Positions 1-8,620 of a DNA stretch of 64,000 nucleotides are shown here, piece after piece. The stretch is from Nocardiopsis trehalosi NBRC 14201 (lineage in GTDB: Bacteria; Actinomycetota; Actinomycetes; Streptosporangiales; Streptosporangiaceae). Position 1 is the first letter of the stretch, and every line of letters begins with the position of its first letter. The stretch lies in contig NZ_BCRK01000010.1 in NCBI RefSeq assembly GCF_001552555.1, forward strand, positions 1 through 64,000. The letters are read 5' to 3'. The notes below the pieces were generated by a model, which saw only the letters and a program-made list of their open reading frames with translations, ran no database searches and had not been told where the DNA came from. The translations under genes and the position numbers were made by a program.

Positions 1-5
1 CGCTT

Positions 6-35
6 GTGGCGGGCCGTGGATGTGCGGCCCGCCAC
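6..35 (-). terminator. Strong hairpin downstream of the first gene
   Basis: An 11-bp perfect stem (GTGGCGGGCCG / CGGCCCGCCAC) with an 8-nt loop lies about 30 bases past the stop codon of the minus-strand wHTH gene. There is no clear T tract, so intrinsic termination is inferred from the stem alone. It could also end a gene entering from the left. Confidence 0.55.
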
Positions 36-67
36 GAGGGTTAGCGTCCTCGGTGAAGTGCGCGTGG

Positions 68-757
68 TCAGGTGGTGATGCGGTAGCGGCGCGGGGCCTC
101 GCAGGTGAGTTCGGCTTCGCCGGTCTTGACCATGGAGGTCAGGGCGTTCTGGATGGCGCCGACCGACCGGCGCAGGGTGTGGCCGATCTCGGTGGGCCCG
201 AACTCGAGGTCGGGGTTGTCGCTGAGGACCGCCTTGACCATCAACCGCAGCTCGCCCGGCTGGAGGCGCCGCGTTCGGCTGACCGGGTTGATTTGCGAGG
301 GCACCGGCGCCTCGGGGTCGGAGAAGCTGTCAGGCCGTTCGGTCCGACCCGCAGGGGCGGGGGCGTTCGCCTCACCCGAGGTGGACGAGGACTGGCTCGC
401 GGTTCCGGCCGGTGCCGTCTCGTCGTCGGCGCCGGACGCACCGCTGTTGACCGCCGCGTCACCGGTGGAGACGGAAGGTACCGGGTCGGCGGGGGCGGCA
501 CTCTCAACAGCGGCAGCACCGCCGGCCTGGGCGGCCGCCCAGGTGTCCGGCAGGCGCCGGTTGCCCTCGCGGCCGCCGGGGGCCCGATGTGTCGCGCCCT
601 CGGCTTCCAGCGCCGCCAGGTGCTTGGCGACGGTCGAGCGGTTCAGTCCGGTGGCTTCCGCGAGGTCGGCCACGGTCGCCCCGGCGGTGTGCGTGGCCAG
701 AAGGGCAGCGATGCGGGCTCGGGTCTGCGCGGCAGCGGATCGGATGGTCTCGGTCAT
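68..757 (-). CDS. Two-winged-helix putative DNA-binding protein
   Basis: This 229-aa protein has a MarR/IclR-like helix-turn-helix near residues 12-45 (TVADLAEATGLNRSTVAKHL). A low-complexity Ala/Ser/Glu linker covers roughly residues 60-140. A second wHTH-like C-terminal segment contains FGPTEIGHTLRRSVGAIQNA. The ATG at 755-757 is preceded by GGAAAG and is preferred over the longer open frame, which reads through the neighbouring gene out of frame. Similar two-HTH proteins occur in actinobacterial plasmids and integrative elements. A regulator role is inferred from the HTHs; the target is unknown. It is the last gene of a five-gene minus-strand run. Confidence 0.7.
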   Translation of the reverse strand: MTETIRSAAAQTRARIAALLATHTAGATVADLAEATGLNRSTVAKHLAALEAEGATHRAPGGREGNRRLPDTWAAAQAGGAAAVESAAPADPVPSVSTGDAAVNSGASGADDETAPAGTASQSSSTSGEANAPAPAGRTERPDSFSDPEAPVPSQINPVSRTRRLQPGELRLMVKAVLSDNPDLEFGPTEIGHTLRRSVGAIQNALTSMVKTGEAELTCEAPRRYRITT

Positions 758-870
758 GGTGGTGCCTTTCCGTGGAAGTCGTTGGCCGGCGGGGCGTCGC
801 GCACGTGTGTCGGCGCCCCGGTGAGGGTGCGCAGCCGGGCGCGGCACGTACCGCGCCCGGCTGCGGCGCG

Positions 871-1488
871 TCAGGACGGTGCGGCGTTCAAGGCGGCGGT
901 CATCGCGGCGCCCATGGCTGCGGTGATCCCGCTGATGTTCCGGGCGCTGAGGTTCAGGGACATGCGCCACAGCAGGGCGTCGGTACCGGTGTCGGCGACG
1001 GCGACCTCGACCGGCCTGGTGTGGGCGAAGGTCACGGTGACGATGGCGGCCAACCCGGGGTTGCGTACGGCGCAGAAGTGGTCCCGTAGCCGAGGAAGTC
1101 CGTCGCGGCCCGTCAGGTACACCGGCGCCTCGTCCAGGTACACCTCGGCCGAGGCCAGGCGCTTCCGTAGCGGCAGGGCCAGTTGCGTCATGGCCTGGAT
1201 CTCCGGCCATTCCGCCAGGGACTCCGTGGCGAAGCCGGTCACTGCCTGGGCGAGGTAGGCGTCGTCGCAGGGGTGGCCGCTGGCTGCGGCCATCTCGGTG
1301 ATCATCACGAGTTCGCCGTGCCCCGCGATGATCATCCGCTCGGTGTCATAGGTCCCCGGAGCGAGGACCGTGACGGTGGCGGACGCGTCGTCCCAGGCGA
1401 GGAGGCTTCCCTTCGCGGCACGGCGCAGGCAGGCCACATGCTCAGGGGTGATGCGGATCCGAGGCTTGTCGGGCATAATCGTGCTCAC
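871..1488 (-). CDS. Hypothetical protein, paralogue of its upstream neighbour
   Basis: The product has 205 aa. The GTG start at 1486-1488 is chosen because TAGGAG lies about 7 bases upstream; an in-frame ATG four codons later is a weaker alternative. No signal peptide or membrane segment is seen. The N-terminal half aligns by eye with the next gene upstream: ITPEHVACLRR matches VTPQMIAKLRK, and IIAGHGELVM matches VIVYGHGDLL. The function is not recognised. The tandem paralogy and compact spacing suggest a duplicated accessory gene of a mobile element. Confidence 0.6.
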   Translation of the reverse strand: MSTIMPDKPRIRITPEHVACLRRAAKGSLLAWDDASATVTVLAPGTYDTERMIIAGHGELVMITEMAAASGHPCDDAYLAQAVTGFATESLAEWPEIQAMTQLALPLRKRLASAEVYLDEAPVYLTGRDGLPRLRDHFCAVRNPGLAAIVTVTFAHTRPVEVAVADTGTDALLWRMSLNLSARNISGITAAMGAAMTAALNAAPS

Positions 1489-1607
1489 AGCACGCTCCTA
1501 ACTACAGACGGTTATGTCGTGCGGCCCGCGCCCACCCCGGCTTCGAGGTGGAAGTCGCGCCGGCGTTCAGGCGCGGGCACTTTCGTCGTGGGCGGGCAGG
1601 CGCCGGA

Positions 1608-2246
1608 TCAGGGGCGCTGGGTATGTGCGGTGACGAACCAGCCGATCTCAGCGGCGCACATTCCGCCGTTGAATCGGTAGGGGTACTTGGCGATCCAGCT
1701 CTTCACATGGCCGTGCCCGTCGAAGACCCGCACGAGGAGTCGCCGCTGCCCGTGCTCGACCAGTTCGAGTTTGGTCGTGACCCTGACCTCGGGGGCGGCG
1801 GCGAAGGTGTAGTGGTCGCGGATGGCGTGCCGTCCCCCGACCATCAACCGGTCCGGGCGCCCGTTCAGGTGGAAGCGGTGGCGCGCCATCGCGTCGCGCA
1901 TCCCCCGGATGCTCGGAGTCGGAGCGGGGTGCTCGGTCCACTCCTGGATGAGGTCGCACGCGGTCTCATCGATCGCCTCCGCCAGCTCAGCCGAGGAGAG
2001 GTCGCCGGCGTAGAAGACTTCATCGTGGAGAAGGTCACCGTGCCCGTAGACGATGACCTCGGTCCGCTCGCTGAAAGCGACCGCATTGCCATGGGTGACG
2101 CGGTAGCGCCACATCTCCAGGTCGAACACGATGAGCGCCCCCGGTCCGGACTTGCGGAGTTTTGCGATCATCTGCGGGGTGACCTCGTTGTACGGCTCTC
2201 CCCGCAGGCAGAGACGGTCCGGAACGAGCATGGGTCCTGTGGTCAT
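1608..2246 (-). CDS. Hypothetical protein, paralogue of its downstream neighbour
   Basis: The product has 212 aa, is soluble, and has no recognised domain. It starts at an ATG with AGGAG about 10 bases upstream. It shares the layout of the downstream 205-aa protein: an N-terminal VTP...LRK segment, a central TEVIVYGHGDLL motif, then an acidic helix (SAELAEAIDETACDLIQEW). The C-terminus contains a strand-rich stretch ending NGGMCAAEIGWFV. The similarity is only partial, so the duplication is old. No function is proposed. Confidence 0.6.
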   Translation of the reverse strand: MTTGPMLVPDRLCLRGEPYNEVTPQMIAKLRKSGPGALIVFDLEMWRYRVTHGNAVAFSERTEVIVYGHGDLLHDEVFYAGDLSSAELAEAIDETACDLIQEWTEHPAPTPSIRGMRDAMARHRFHLNGRPDRLMVGGRHAIRDHYTFAAAPEVRVTTKLELVEHGQRRLLVRVFDGHGHVKSWIAKYPYRFNGGMCAAEIGWFVTAHTQRP

Positions 2247-2338
2247 GATGTGCTGCTCCTGATTTCGTCGTGGTGGCGTGGCCGCCCCTCCGCACTGTCG
2301 TGCGGCGCGGTCCTCTGCTTCTGGTGATTACGTCCAGG

Positions 2339-2704
2339 TCAGCCCTGTTGGGCGCCCGGCTTGTAGTGGTGGCGCACCGCGATGACCGCCTTGAGCGCAT
2401 CCCGGAACGCCGACCGGGCCTCGTCGAGGCGTTCGGTGAGTTCGCGGACGCGCGCCTGGGGCTCGCTGACTCCGCCGAAAGGGCCGGTCGCCCATCCCCC
2501 GTCGCGCTGATGGCGGGTTTGATGCCGGGCGGTCTCCCGCGCCACTTCGAGGCGCTGCTCGGCGACGCTCACCGCGCATTCCCGGTTGGCCAGGAGCCGT
2601 GCGAGCGGGGTCAGTACCGGGTCCTGGTGGTGGACATAGGGGTCATAGGCGCCGTTGAGGTGGGTGTTGACGAGCAAGGCGCAGTACGTGCTGGTCATCG
2701 CCAT
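2339..2704 (-). CDS. Small helical hypothetical protein
   Basis: This 121-aa protein starts at MAMTSTYC, chosen because GAAGGAG sits 7 bases before the ATG; the longer open frame is discarded. The second half is rich in Arg/Glu heptads (RVRELTERLDEARSAFRDAL), which predicts a coiled coil. It lies between the zinc-ribbon gene and the paralogue pair in the same direction, so it is probably cotranscribed with them. Function unknown. Confidence 0.6.
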   Translation of the reverse strand: MAMTSTYCALLVNTHLNGAYDPYVHHQDPVLTPLARLLANRECAVSVAEQRLEVARETARHQTRHQRDGGWATGPFGGVSEPQARVRELTERLDEARSAFRDALKAVIAVRHHYKPGAQQG

Positions 2705-2735
2705 GGGCTTCTCCTTCGGATTGCGGTGTTGCAGG

Positions 2736-2996
2736 TCAGGCGCGGTAGTCCAGGTCGTGCGGGCATCCGGTCGGGCACGCGTCCGACTCGTCGTCGCGTA
2801 CGCAGGGCGCGTCTTCGGCTTCCACCGGGCGGGATGGCCGGTAGCCCTCGATGCCGTCGGTCGGGCACAGCGGTTCACCGTCGAGGTGGCTGTGGCGAGG
2901 CCGCCGGACGATGGGGTTGATCCAGGAACGGGGAGGCACGTCCCGCGCGGGCTCGCCGCACACAGGGCAGTAGATTCCGGGGCGCAATTCAGGCAT
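2736..2996 (-). CDS. Small Cys-rich (zinc-ribbon-like) protein
   Basis: This 86-aa protein begins MPELRPGIYCPVCGEPAR. A CPVC knuckle is followed by further cysteines at the C-terminus (CVRDD, CPTGCPH), which suggests metal binding. The ATG is preceded by GAAAGG at good spacing, so the longer upstream extension is not used. It is the first gene of the minus-strand run. Small Cys-rich proteins of this sort are common in actinobacterial mobile elements; the role is unknown. Confidence 0.6.
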   Translation of the reverse strand: MPELRPGIYCPVCGEPARDVPPRSWINPIVRRPRHSHLDGEPLCPTDGIEGYRPSRPVEAEDAPCVRDDESDACPTGCPHDLDYRA

Positions 2997-3652
2997 GCCG
3001 AATAGACCTTTCTTCTCATGGTTGACAATGGCGTCTGATTCACCTTTGCGGTGTCGACCTTCGCTTGGGTTGTCCCGCCCAGTCAAGTCGCGGCGCGCTA
3101 TTCCTACGCGGCGTCTTTCCGGCGGCACTTCCCGGCGACGAACCCAATAGGAACTTGGGTTCAGCGAGAAGTCAAACGGTTCGGCGAAACTTCTTTGGAT
3201 TCCGTCCGACAAAGGGAGGAGATGCGCGTGCGCGAGGAAGGCCGGCGGACCGTTCCTTTCTCCGAACACCCGTGAGTTGGGAGATCTCGAAGAATGGAGG
3301 ATGCCCTTTATGGCCGGTTTGCGGCACCGCGGGCCGGGACGGTGAAGGCGGAGACCAGACGGAGCACGGGGAGAAGGGGAAGGAGGAGAGGACGAGGAGG
3401 AGGAAGACGGCAGAGCCAGGCGAGCGGCCGGCAAGGGCAGGCGGGCCACGAGGAGGCCGCCGTCCGCCCTCATACGCGAGCAGGGGACACCTTCCGTGTC
3501 CAGTCGGGGTTTCGACCGGAGCAGGGGTCAGCACGTTGGCCTGCGGTGCAACCCCCAGTGGAGCAGCTCCGATTCAAGACCGGAGCGGCAACCGGAGCAG
3601 GAACTGGAGCACTGTCCTTCAGGCTGTCCGAGGACCGCGGGCACAAGTCCGC
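2997..3652. other. Gene-free interval with a purine-rich tract
   Basis: No convincing gene is seen. The open frames here lack ribosome binding sites and read as low complexity. A G/A-rich tract of about 55 bases lies near 3369-3424. The interval should hold the promoter of the small-gene run to its left and the end of the pilus operon to its right. Confidence 0.5.
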
Positions 3653-6271
3653 TCAGGGTGTTGCCCGGCGGGCTCCACGCTTCCTGCTCAGGGGAGAGAT
3701 CGAGGTCAGGTCCTCCAGGAGCCGACCCGTCGCCGGACTCGGGGACGCGCCGATCTCCTGCATCCTCTCCACGAGAACCTGAAACGTGCGCTGGACCGCG
3801 TCGTTACGACCGATCAGCGCCTGCCTTCTCATGATTTCCTGGTAGAGGGCCTCGTTGTATTGATCGCAGGCGAGCGCCCGCTCCAGCCACTCGATCGAGT
3901 CCGGTTCATCGGAATAGGAGTCGGCGAGTTGGACGCAGATATCGGCCGCCATTCGACGATAGCGCTGGCGTTCGCTTTCCAGCCACATCGCATCGGTCGC
4001 CTTGAGAAGTTCCTCTTCGTAGATCCCGATGGCCGTTTTCAGATGGAGGTTCTTGGCGCCCTGGTCACATCCGCTGCGGGATTCCCGAAGGTGCTCTTCG
4101 AATTCCCAGAGGTCGACGTCGATGACGCCGGCGTCCAGGCGGTAGCGGTCACGGGTGACGTGGATGACGGCCGCCGTGTCGTCACCGATGGCCTGGCGCA
4201 CCGTCCTGCGGGCGTTGCTGGTGGCGGAATTGCGCAGTGCCTTGGAGGGGGCCGTACCGGTCTCGTCGGTGAGGACGTCGTTGATCTCGTCAAGTGTGGC
4301 GCCCTGGCGTCGCAGGGCGAGTAGGGCGAGCAGTGTGCGGGTCGAAGAGCGCACCCCTGAGGTGATCTCGCGACCGTCGGCGCCTTCGAGGACCACTTGG
4401 GGTGCGAAGAGCCGGAGGCGTGCACGCCTGGCGACAGGCGGAGCAGCGGACGACGATCGGCTTTCCGCATCTGATGGCGGACCGTGGAGGTGGTGGACGA
4501 GGTCCGCCTCGGATGCGCCCGCAGCGGAGGCGGGGTCCGGCGATGAGGCCGGCGGTTCAGGATCGGGGTCCGGGTCGTCGGAGGGCGCAGCGCTCTCTCC
4601 CAGCCCGTGTTCCTCGGGCGTATCCGTCGGCTCCCCCGGGGTCGACGCGGTCCGGCCCTGATGGGCGAAGCGGTGGCTCGGGTGCACGGGGGAGCCTCCG
4701 TCCGGCTTTCCTCGGGGGTCGATGGAGACGCTGGGGAGGTCGGGGCATGCTCCGGCGACCACGATCGCGAGCGCGTCGTCTCCGGACGCCACCTCGGTGA
4801 GACGCCGAGCCAGCGCAGGGTCATGGAACCCGTCGACGGCCACCAGCGCCGGCGTCAGGGGCGTGGGCTCCGTCGACTCGGCGTTCCTGCGCGCCGCCGA
4901 CAGGGAGTCTGCCTCCGCGTGCAGCAGGGCTTGAGAAGTGTCGGAGGCGATATGGAGGTGCCCGCCCGTCTCGCGCGGGAGTCCGACGCGGTCGGCGAGT
5001 GCCCGGGTGGTGATGACGCGGACCGCCTGGGCGCAGGCGTCACCGAGGAGGGCGGCCACCGCCTCGTCGGCGCCCGCGCCGGTGACCGACAGTCCGGACC
5101 CGGCGTCGCGGATCCGTCCGCCGAGAAGGACCTGGCCTTGGGCGTCGACGGCCGCAGGCGTGGCGCCCGCCTGCTCGTGCGTGGTGGGCCGGTCGGGTGC
5201 GTCTGCGGTGCCGACCGCCTCCTGATCCCCGTCTTCGTGAGGAGCGGAGTCGCCGGGCGAAGAATCGATGGAGGAACGCCGGCGAGGGCTCACGCCCCCG
5301 CGCGGGACGCGGCTGCCGCGTCGTCCGAGGGCGAACCCGACCCCCAGGCCCGCGATGGCGGTGCCCGTGGCGGCGAACACGGCCGGCGAGGGTTGGGAGT
5401 CGGGCTCGGCCTGCGCGGACGGGAGCGGCTCCGAATCCGGTGGGGCCGGGGGCTCGGCATCGGCACGCGGAGGTGCCGGCGCGGGGGCGAGGGTGTAGGT
5501 GATCTCGACTCGGCGCTCACCCGCGTACCCGAGCCCGGCGTCGTGCCTCGGTCGGGTATCGCCGCGGCCGTGCGTGCTGATGGCGATGTCGGAGCCGAGC
5601 CGCTCCCGGAGGTACTCTGCCGCGGCTTCGGCGCGGCGCTCGGACAGTTCCTGGTTGTGTTCGGCAGGACCGGCGGGGTCGCTGTGCCCGGTGACGGTGA
5701 TTCCGGCGGTGCGGTCACCGAGATGGTCGATGAGGTCCACGGTGGGAGCGAGCCCTTCGCGCATCTCCGCGGTGAGGTCCGCGGAGTCGAAGGCGAACCC
5801 GGAGAGCACACGGGTGCGCTCCACCGGTTCGTCCGCCGTCCGCTCGGCTGGGGCCGATCGCGCCGACGACGCGGTGGCCGTCTCTTCGACCGATCGGACA
5901 GAGGCGGGGGCGGATGGCGGCTCGGCGGCGGCGGTGCCGACCGTGGCGGCGGCCAGCCCGCTGCCGGCCACGGTCGCGGCGAGGAGGCGCAGCGGTTCCA
6001 GTCGCGGGAGATGCCCGCGCAGAAGCTGAATGACGTCGGTGGCGACGATCAGCACGAGGAGGCCCCACGCGCCCCACAACGCCGCGATCAACCCGGCGGC
6101 GGCCACGGGGGGTGGAAGCGTGAGCCCGCGCAGGTACATCTCCATCAGCGGCCACGTCACTTCCGTCCCGGCCAGCGGCCACTCCAGCCGGCTCAGGACC
6201 ACGGGCGGCCCGACGAGCAGCAGGAGGATGCAGGCGCACCCGATGGCCATCCGTGCACGCGCCGCCGCCAT
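3653..6271 (-). CDS. Membrane-anchored OmpA-like / BTAD regulator fusion of the pilus operon
   Basis: The protein has 872 aa. Three hydrophobic segments lie near residues 8-27, 58-82 and 95-112. An OmpA-like peptidoglycan-associated domain spans about 155-262, with the signature TGHSDPAG...NQELSERRAEAAAEYL. A long Pro/Ala/acid-rich linker follows. The C-terminal ~250 aa carries a winged-helix-like segment and a bacterial transcriptional activator domain (VIDVDLWEFEEHL, then TPR-like helices). The start has GGAAGGAGG upstream. Known relatives beside actinobacterial Tad loci join a LysM or similar domain to BTAD; here OmpA occupies that place. A cell-envelope-sensing regulator is the simplest reading, but it is inferred. 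It is the last gene of the operon, 24 bases after the TadG-like gene. Confidence 0.8.
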   Translation of the reverse strand: MAAARARMAIGCACILLLLVGPPVVLSRLEWPLAGTEVTWPLMEMYLRGLTLPPPVAAAGLIAALWGAWGLLVLIVATDVIQLLRGHLPRLEPLRLLAATVAGSGLAAATVGTAAAEPPSAPASVRSVEETATASSARSAPAERTADEPVERTRVLSGFAFDSADLTAEMREGLAPTVDLIDHLGDRTAGITVTGHSDPAGPAEHNQELSERRAEAAAEYLRERLGSDIAISTHGRGDTRPRHDAGLGYAGERRVEITYTLAPAPAPPRADAEPPAPPDSEPLPSAQAEPDSQPSPAVFAATGTAIAGLGVGFALGRRGSRVPRGGVSPRRRSSIDSSPGDSAPHEDGDQEAVGTADAPDRPTTHEQAGATPAAVDAQGQVLLGGRIRDAGSGLSVTGAGADEAVAALLGDACAQAVRVITTRALADRVGLPRETGGHLHIASDTSQALLHAEADSLSAARRNAESTEPTPLTPALVAVDGFHDPALARRLTEVASGDDALAIVVAGACPDLPSVSIDPRGKPDGGSPVHPSHRFAHQGRTASTPGEPTDTPEEHGLGESAAPSDDPDPDPEPPASSPDPASAAGASEADLVHHLHGPPSDAESRSSSAAPPVARRARLRLFAPQVVLEGADGREITSGVRSSTRTLLALLALRRQGATLDEINDVLTDETGTAPSKALRNSATSNARRTVRQAIGDDTAAVIHVTRDRYRLDAGVIDVDLWEFEEHLRESRSGCDQGAKNLHLKTAIGIYEEELLKATDAMWLESERQRYRRMAADICVQLADSYSDEPDSIEWLERALACDQYNEALYQEIMRRQALIGRNDAVQRTFQVLVERMQEIGASPSPATGRLLEDLTSISPLSRKRGARRATP

Positions 6272-6295
6272 GCGGGGCCTCCTTCCTCTCCGGTG

Positions 6296-6694
6296 CTAGG
6301 GCGTGATCGCCGCGGCCTGCGCCCGGGCGCGGGCCATGCCGTCCCCCAGCGGCAGGAACACGGTGGAGTAGGGGACCCGGGCCTCGACCGACACGGTCTG
6401 CCGGGTGGCGGTGACGGTGCCGGAGGCTCCGGCCTCGGCCAGGTACGCCTGGGCCTCCCGTTCCGCGGCGCGGGCGTCCAGGACGAGTTTGCTGTCGCCG
6501 GTGGTGACCAGCGCCGCCATGTCGACCTGCTGCGCACCCAGGCGGGCCGCTTCCTGGGCGAGCGCCATAGCCCGGGTCCTGTCGATGAGCATGGTGCCGC
6601 CGTCGGCGACCAGCCCGAGGCAGGTGAGAACGGCGGTGGCGAGGACGAGCACGAAGGCCGTGACCTGACCGCCGTCGTGCGTTCCGGATCTCAC
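6296..6694 (-). CDS. TadG/TadE-like pseudopilin or secretion protein
   Basis: This 132-aa protein has one N-terminal hydrophobic segment immediately after a short basic/polar start (GGQVTAFVLVLATAVLTCLG). A helical region rich in Ala follows (AQEAARLGAQQVD), as in the Rv3654/TadG-like minor pilins of actinobacteria. The GTG start overlaps the preceding stop as GTGA, which implies translational coupling. It is probably an inner-membrane or pilus-associated component of the Tad system. Confidence 0.75.
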   Translation of the reverse strand: MRSGTHDGGQVTAFVLVLATAVLTCLGLVADGGTMLIDRTRAMALAQEAARLGAQQVDMAALVTTGDSKLVLDARAAEREAQAYLAEAGASGTVTATRQTVSVEARVPYSTVFLPLGDGMARARAQAAAITP

Positions 6695-7128
6695 GGCGTG
6701 TGCTCCTCGCTCTTGTAGGTGTCGATCGGTGAGGTGGCGCGCGCCGTGATGTCGGTGCTGCCCGGCAGGCCGAGCAGCGCGAGGTCGGCCAGCGCGACGG
6801 TGCAGGTGACCTCCGCCGCCGTCCAGGCTCCACGTCGCAGTCCGGCGGTCTCCAGCCGCAACCGGTGGTCGGCGCAGGACAACCCTCGCTGTTCCAGTGC
6901 CGCCTGCGCCGCGGCGGAGGCGAAACCGCGCGCCCGGGTGTCGTCGTCCGCGATCGAGGCCGTTCGAGCGGCGTTGTGCGCGGCCGACTCCACGGCCATG
7001 CGCGCGGCGACGTAGCGTCCCGCCAGAACCATGACCAGGGCGGCGGCGATCAGAACGGGCGCCGCCATCATCAGCTCGACCGGTGCGCTCCCGGACTCGG
7101 CGTCGGCGGATGGGCGCCGGCGCCTCAC
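6691..7128 (-). CDS. TadE-like minor pilin
   Basis: This 145-aa protein begins with a basic leader (RRRRPSADAESGSAPVELMM) and runs directly into a hydrophobic helix, the TadE pattern of G-x-x-x-V-E preceding the membrane segment. The region after the helix is Ala-rich, with two cysteines (SCADH, EVTCTV) that could pair outside the membrane. The GTG start overlaps the upstream gene as GTGA. Pseudopilins of this family are needed for Flp pilus assembly. Confidence 0.8.
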   Translation of the reverse strand: MRRRRPSADAESGSAPVELMMAAPVLIAAALVMVLAGRYVAARMAVESAAHNAARTASIADDDTRARGFASAAAQAALEQRGLSCADHRLRLETAGLRRGAWTAAEVTCTVALADLALLGLPGSTDITARATSPIDTYKSEEHTP

Positions 7129-7505
7129 GGTCCGGGCTCCCGGCGTTCGACGGGGCCGCTCTGGTGGGCGCTGACGGATGGCTTCCAGCCGGGGACCAGG
7201 CTGAGGGTGGTGGCCCGCACGTGAACGTCGGTACGGGCCTCCCCCCGTTCGACGGTGACCCGTGGGTCGTCCAGGAGGCGTCCGCCGAGGTGGTCGAGGC
7301 TGCGCCGGGCGGCCGCGTGCCCTTGTTTGGCCGTGGCCCCATGGGCGCGGGCCGCGGCCAGGGCGTGGTCGGCCACACTCTGGGCGCGGGCGTGCGCATG
7401 GGTCCACAATCCGATCTGGAGGACGGTGAGGATCATGGCGAAGGCCAGCGGAAGGCTGAGCACCAGCTCGACGCTTCCGCGTTCGCCGGCCCGCCCTCGC
7501 GTCAC
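7125..7505 (-). CDS. TadE-like minor pilin
   Basis: This 126-aa protein has the TadE signature ERGSVELVLSLP leading into a single membrane helix, then a 95-aa soluble part. The start codon is GTG, overlapping the end of the Flp pilin gene as GTGA; longer frames extending upstream are shadows. It is the first of three consecutive TadE/G-like genes following the pilin. Confidence 0.8.
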   Translation of the reverse strand: MTRGRAGERGSVELVLSLPLAFAMILTVLQIGLWTHAHARAQSVADHALAAARAHGATAKQGHAAARRSLDHLGGRLLDDPRVTVERGEARTDVHVRATTLSLVPGWKPSVSAHQSGPVERREPGP

Positions 7506-7690
7506 TTGGCCAGGCCCAGATCGATCGATTCGGCGGCACCGGTGAAGGTGTCCATGAGGACGGCCCCGACCACGGTGGCGATGCCCACCACGATGGTGAT
7601 GCCGATGATGAACTCGGTGGTGTGGGAACCGCGGTCGTCGCGACGGGAAACCAGGGCCAGATACGGAAGCAGTGCGTTGAGGACACGCAT
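7502..7690 (-). CDS. flp: Flp/Tad major pilin (prepilin)
   Basis: This 62-aa protein, MRVLNALLPY..., has a prepilin-like site RG|SHTTEF. Cleavage after Gly would leave Glu at +5 and an aromatic at +6, followed by the hydrophobic helix IIGITIVVGIATVVGAVLM. The start is set by GAAGGAG 7 bases before the ATG. Size and motif fit actinobacterial Flp pilins. It lies between tadC and the tadE genes. The expected prepilin peptidase (TadV/CpaA) gene is not in the window. Confidence 0.85.
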   Translation of the reverse strand: MRVLNALLPYLALVSRRDDRGSHTTEFIIGITIVVGIATVVGAVLMDTFTGAAESIDLGLAK

Positions 7691-7735
7691 CGAGGACTCC
7701 TTCGGTCGGTGGAGTACTGGGGACGGGAACACGGG

Positions 7736-8620
7736 TCAGAAGCCGCTGACGATGTGGATGAGCGCCGGGTACCCGATGAGCAGCAGGAAGCCGAGGACGA
7801 GGACCATGACCGGCAGGGACATGCGCTCGGTGGCCGCCTGGCAGGCCGCGTCGGCGGCCGCGATGTCGCGGGTGCGCAGCGCTGCGGCCTTGGCGGCGAC
7901 CGAGGCGCGGACACGCGCCCCATCGGTGCCGGCGAGTTGAAGGGAGGCGGCGAACTCGGCCAGCTCCGGCACGCCGGTGCGGTGGGCGAGGTCCCCGAGG
8001 GCCTGCCAGGGCGATTGCCGGTGCATCGCCGCTGCGTGCAGCGCGAGCCGCACCCGTGCCGGCGCCCATCCTTCTCCGTAGGAGGCCGCCTGGGTCAGCG
8101 CTCCGGAGACCCCCGCTCCGCCGGCGAGCGCGATGACGACCACGTCGGCGAAGACGGAGGTCGCCGCACGAAGCTCGGCCCGCCGCCGGCGGGCGTGCTC
8201 GATGACCGCGATGTCGGGCGCGGTCCAGCAGGCGACCGCGATCCCCGCCGCGACGACCAGCAGAGTGGGCAAGGGAACCGGCAGCGCCAGCGCACCGACA
8301 ACGGTGGCGAGCACAAAGGGAACGGCTACGGCGGCCACCGCTGCGCTGGCCTTCTCCGCCAGGTAGTCGTCGGATCCGTGGTCGCTGAGGGCGAGGTCGC
8401 GGCGGATGCGGCGCGTGGGCAGGCCGACGGCCGCCAGGAACCCGGCGCCAGCACGCCCATAGCGGCGAGCCCACCCGCCGGTGTTCTCCCCCGTGGACTC
8501 GACGGCCGCCGACGGGACCGCCAGCAGCTCGGCGAGACGCGGCCTGCGCAGGCTGTAGGCCAGCAACCACACGCCCAGCCCTGTACCGGCACCGGTCAGC
8601 GCTGCCGTGAACACTGTCAT
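7736..8620 (-). CDS. tadC: Tad inner-membrane assembly protein TadC
   Basis: This 294-aa polytopic protein has a type II/IV secretion F-domain (GspF-like). An N-terminal membrane helix is followed by paired central helices near residues 95-130 and a C-terminal helix (LPVMVLVLGFLLLIGYP). The cytoplasmic F-domain contains the helix pair around GAGVSGALTQAAS. The ATG overlaps the tadB stop as ATGA. TadB and TadC form the membrane platform on which the ATPase acts to extrude Flp pili. Confidence 0.85.
   Translation of the reverse strand: MTVFTAALTGAGTGLGVWLLAYSLRRPRLAELLAVPSAAVESTGENTGGWARRYGRAGAGFLAAVGLPTRRIRRDLALSDHGSDDYLAEKASAAVAAVAVPFVLATVVGALALPVPLPTLLVVAAGIAVACWTAPDIAVIEHARRRRAELRAATSVFADVVVIALAGGAGVSGALTQAASYGEGWAPARVRLALHAAAMHRQSPWQALGDLAHRTGVPELAEFAASLQLAGTDGARVRASVAAKAAALRTRDIAAADAACQAATERMSLPVMVLVLGFLLLIGYPALIHIVSGF

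Noticed and set aside
3172-3534. Minus-strand frame through the purine-rich tract
   Set aside because: Low-complexity translation without a start signal; treated as non-coding.
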